The translations under genes were made by a program, and so were the position numbers. The notes under the pieces were generated by a model. It was not told the DNA's origin. It ran no database searches and worked only from the letters and a program-made list of their open reading frames with translations. Shown here one piece after another: positions 61,414 to 64,000 of a DNA stretch of 64,000 nucleotides; the stretch's first letter is position 1; each line of letters begins with the position of its first letter. The DNA is from CAIOSQ01 sp041178225 (GTDB taxonomy: Bacteria > Pseudomonadota > Alphaproteobacteria > CACIAM-22H2). The stretch spans positions 1-64,000 of the forward strand of contig JBEGVV010000258.1 in NCBI GenBank assembly GCA_041178225.1, in the 5' to 3' direction.

Positions 61414-62400
61414 TCACAGCGACTGGATGCGGTCCCAGGCGCCGGCGCCATAGACCTCGTCGGCGAGGCGCTTGTTCAGCGGCGCCATGCGACGGGTGAT
61501 GTCCGCCTGGTCGATGGTCACGACCGAGTCGTCGCCGTTGAAGCGCCGCCAGGTCGCGAGGTCGGTCGTGATGGCGCTGACGCCCGCCTGGAAGTAGTCG
61601 GTCGCCTCCATCTCCTCGAAGGTCTGCAGCATGATGCGCTGCTGCTGCTCGTTGAGGCGGCGCCACGCGCGGGTGGAGATCGCCTCCTTGTCGAGGCCCT
61701 CGCCGAACGGGTTCGACAGGACGTACTTGGACACCTCGTAGAACTTGCCGGCGACCGAGGGGTTGAGCGCCGAGACGAAGCCGTCGACCGTGCCGTTCTG
61801 CAGGGCGAGGTAGATCTCGTTGAAGGCGATCGGGGTCGGGTTGGCGCCGAGGAACTTCAGCGCCTCGACCATGCCCTCGATCTGCGGGGCGCGCAGCTTC
61901 ATGCCCTTGATCTCCTCCAGCGAGGAGATCTTCTTCTTCGTCGACAGGACCCAGGGGCCGAGGCGACCGATGCCGAGCAGGCGGGCCTGGTAGCGCTTCT
62001 CGAGCACCTGCGACGCCTGCGCGCCGATCTGGCTCTGCATCACGCGCTTGGAGTGGCCGGAGTCGCGGAAGAAGCCCGGCGAGTAGAAGATGTCGAACTC
62101 GCGGGTGCCCGTGTAGGCGCCGTTGTAGATGTCGATCGTGCCAAGCGCCATGCCCTCGAGCAGGCGCTGCTCGCCGCCGAGCGTGCCGGCGAAGATCTCG
62201 ACCTTGATGCCGCCATTGGTGCGCTTGGAGACCTCGTTCCAGAGCTTGACGTTGAACTGGTTCGAGATCGTCTGCGGGTTGCCGGCATTGCCGAACTTCA
62301 GGTTGACGACCCTGCCCTGGGCCGAGGCGGCGAGCCCATGGCCGGCGACGCCGGCGGCCGCGGCCGAGGCGAGGACGGAGCGACGGGAAACGAAAGTCAT
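61414..62400 (-). CDS. dctP: TRAP transporter substrate-binding protein (DctP)
   Basis: The 328-residue periplasmic protein has a Tat-type signal (SRRSVLA followed by an alanine-rich stretch ending near ASAQG) and the TRAP-binding motifs LKFGNAG, LRAPQIEGMVEALKFLGANPTPIAFNE in two parts, and ALQNGTVDG. It binds a carboxylate and delivers it to DctQM. Gene order on the minus strand is dctQ-dctM-dctP, then the small protein and aldolase. Confidence 0.94.
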   Translation of the reverse strand: MTFVSRRSVLASAAAAGVAGHGLAASAQGRVVNLKFGNAGNPQTISNQFNVKLWNEVSKRTNGGIKVEIFAGTLGGEQRLLEGMALGTIDIYNGAYTGTREFDIFYSPGFFRDSGHSKRVMQSQIGAQASQVLEKRYQARLLGIGRLGPWVLSTKKKISSLEEIKGMKLRAPQIEGMVEALKFLGANPTPIAFNEIYLALQNGTVDGFVSALNPSVAGKFYEVSKYVLSNPFGEGLDKEAISTRAWRRLNEQQQRIMLQTFEEMEATDYFQAGVSAITTDLATWRRFNGDDSVVTIDQADITRRMAPLNKRLADEVYGAGAWDRIQSL

Positions 62401-62452
62401 GGTTTTCTCCCTTGGGTTTGAAGGCTTGGTCGAGGTTACCGGTCCGCCCCGG

Positions 62453-63745
62453 TCAGTCCATCAGCAGGTTGGGCAGCCAGAGCGAGAGGCCGGGTACGTA
62501 GGTGACGAGCAGCAGCACCGCGAACAGCACGTAGAGATAGGGCATCATGTCCTTGAATACAGCCATGGGGTCGACCCTGGCGATGAGCCCCACGACGTTG
62601 AGGATCAGCCCGACCGGGGGCGTCACCAGCCCGAGCACCACGTTGATCACGAAGATCACCGCGAGGTGGATCGGGTCGACGCCAAGCTCGGTGAACATCG
62701 GGAAGACGATGGGCCCGAGGACGAGCATCAGGGGCAGCGGCTCCATGAAGGTGCCCAGCGCCAGCAGCAGCACGTTGAAGAGCAGCAGCAGGACGTTGAC
62801 GTTGCCGGAGATGGCGAGCATTGCCGAGGTCACCAGCTCGCCGAAGCGCTCGAGGACCGAGAGGGCCGAGAACATCTGCGCCATGCCGACGGTCAGCATG
62901 ATGATCGAGGTCACGAGCGCGGCGCGCGCGGCGCAGTCGACCAGCGAGCGCAGGGACAGCGTCCGGAAGACGACGAGGCCGAGCAGCACGACGTAGCCGA
63001 CGAGGATGGCGGCCGCCTCCGTCGGCGTGGCGACGCCGCTCGCCATGGCGCGCACCACGACCAGCGGCGCGGCCAGCGGCAGGATCGCGGCCAGGATGGC
63101 GGCGCGCCGCTCGCCCCAGTCGGCGCGCGGCTCGACCGGGTAGCCGCGCCCGCGCGCGATCCACCACGTGATCGCGAACATCGACAGGCTCATCAGCGTG
63201 CCCGGGATGATCCCCGCGAGGAAGAGCTTGCCCACCGACAGGTTCATGATCGCGCCGATCAGCACGAACGAGATCGACGGGGGCACGATCGGGCCGACGG
63301 TCGAGGCGGCGGCGATCACGGCGCAGGAGAAGCCCACGGGGTAGCCGCGCTTCGTCATCTGCGGGATCAGGACGGTGCCCGTCGCCGCGGCGTCCGCGAT
63401 CGCCGAGCCGGAGATCCCGGCCATGCCGTAGTTCGAGACCACGCCCACGTTCGCGAGCCCGCCGCGGACATGGCCGACGAAGGCGGAGGCGACGCGCACC
63501 AGCCTCTGCGTGACCCCCGCCTCCGTCATCAGCTCGCCCGCGAAGAGGAAGAGCGGGATCGCGAGCAGCGCGAAGCTGTCGACGCCGTCGAAGACATAGA
63601 GCGGGAAGCTCACGTAGTTGGCGTCGTCCACGAGGATGTCGGAGAGGACCAGGTAGCTGAGGCAGGCGAATCCGATCGCCCAGGCGACCTCCATGCCCAG
63701 CATGATGAAGGCGATGAGCAGGACGATGAGCGTCGCAAGCAGCAT
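62453..63745 (-). CDS. dctM: TRAP transporter large permease (DctM)
   Basis: The 430-residue membrane protein has a dozen or so hydrophobic segments with family marks FLFAGELMTEAGVT, YGMAGISGSAIADAAATGTVLIPQM, and PPVGLILNVV near the end. It forms the sodium-coupled channel with DctQ. It follows dctQ by three bases. Confidence 0.95.
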   Translation of the reverse strand: MLLATLIVLLIAFIMLGMEVAWAIGFACLSYLVLSDILVDDANYVSFPLYVFDGVDSFALLAIPLFLFAGELMTEAGVTQRLVRVASAFVGHVRGGLANVGVVSNYGMAGISGSAIADAAATGTVLIPQMTKRGYPVGFSCAVIAAASTVGPIVPPSISFVLIGAIMNLSVGKLFLAGIIPGTLMSLSMFAITWWIARGRGYPVEPRADWGERRAAILAAILPLAAPLVVVRAMASGVATPTEAAAILVGYVVLLGLVVFRTLSLRSLVDCAARAALVTSIIMLTVGMAQMFSALSVLERFGELVTSAMLAISGNVNVLLLLFNVLLLALGTFMEPLPLMLVLGPIVFPMFTELGVDPIHLAVIFVINVVLGLVTPPVGLILNVVGLIARVDPMAVFKDMMPYLYVLFAVLLLVTYVPGLSLWLPNLLMD

Positions 63746-63748
63746 GGT

Positions 63749-64000
63749 TCAGCCCATCCCCGCGCCGGCCTGCTGCGCGTCGCGGACGTCTTCCCCGGTG
63801 CGCATTGCGCGCAGCACGCCGAGAAGCCGGCGCGCCTGGTAGATCGCGGCGATGCCCAGCCCGCCGATCATTGGGATCACGAGCACCGCCTCGCTCCAGC
63901 CGGTCGACAGCATCGTCGTCCCCCACTTGAGGCGGAGCAGGGGCACGGTGAACCAGGACAGCACGCCGATCATCGCCAGGACGAGGACGTGCATCAGCGC
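63749..64000 (-). CDS. dctQ: TRAP transporter small permease (DctQ), 5' end outside the window
   Basis: The last 83 residues of a DctQ-type protein are visible, with two hydrophobic helices (VLVLAMIGVLSWFTVPLL and the GWSEAVLVIPMIGGLGIAAI segment). The frame is open to the right edge (Ala-Leu before the first visible Met), so the start lies beyond it. It sits three bases upstream of dctM. Confidence 0.85.
   Translation of the reverse strand, partial: ALMHVLVLAMIGVLSWFTVPLLRLKWGTTMLSTGWSEAVLVIPMIGGLGIAAIYQARRLLGVLRAMRTGEDVRDAQQAGAGMG

Overview
The window is a very GC-rich (by eye about 70 percent), densely coded stretch of bacterial chromosome with strong GC codon bias in every gene. Gene content (PuuD-type urate oxidase, ureDABCEFG urease, BKACE enzyme, TRAP, PotABCD-like and MalEFG-like uptake systems, GMC oxidoreductases, a lone PEP-CTERM protein) suggests a heterotrophic alphaproteobacterium of the Rhodospirillales/Hyphomicrobiales type. 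That placement is inference; there is no rRNA or marker gene. I saw no tRNA, rRNA, insertion sequence, phage gene or CRISPR array. No gene-free stretch exceeds about 210 bp (the longest is 41148-41352), so most regulation must sit in short gaps.

Layout. 1-1179: 3' part of a DUF1501 gene. 1183-13028: purine and urea nitrogen. This holds folE, uraH and puuD with an unknown 166-aa companion, an MFS exporter, two M20-family amidohydrolases, and the seven-gene urease operon ureDABCEFG. The allantoinase puuE lies further right (21738-22670) beside a PotABCD-like uptake system (17753-21579). Together these cover most steps from urate to ammonia. OHCU decarboxylase (UraD) was not found. 13113-15786: a translationally coupled SDR / 3-hydroxyacyl-CoA-type dehydrogenase / BKACE operon for a beta-hydroxy acid. 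15799-17691 and 26716-28341: two TPR proteins with glycosyltransferase-like C-termini. 22689-26708: GST, P-type ATPase and aspartate dehydrogenase.

28322-33558: a TPP enzyme diverges from a tightly overlapping three-gene operon: an APH-fold kinase, an enolase paralogue with altered active-site residues, and an M14 metallocarboxypeptidase. I know of no described pathway with this combination, and it is the best candidate here for an undescribed system. 33569-41147 (all minus strand): a 1052-aa TPR-CHAT lipoprotein, a class IV aminotransferase, an amidohydrolase with a buried Tat motif, a cupin, a nucleoside 2-deoxyribosyltransferase, and a PEP-CTERM protein preceded by a convincing sigma-54 promoter. 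41353-43460: psuG coupled to a CaiB-type CoA-transferase. 43486-48951: a type I secretion system (TolC-like, ABC, HlyD-like, small companion) whose ABC gene carries an in-frame amber codon 37 codons before its apparent original end.

48958-58301: two GMC oxidoreductases, a NitT/TauT-type ABC pair without a binding protein, and a MalEFG-like sugar transporter (no ATPase in the window) with an enolase-superfamily dehydratase, probably for a sugar acid or polyol. 58389-64000: a methyltransferase and an AhpD-fold protein, then a TRAP transporter operon with a small conserved protein and a class II aldolase. Its DctQ gene runs off the right edge.
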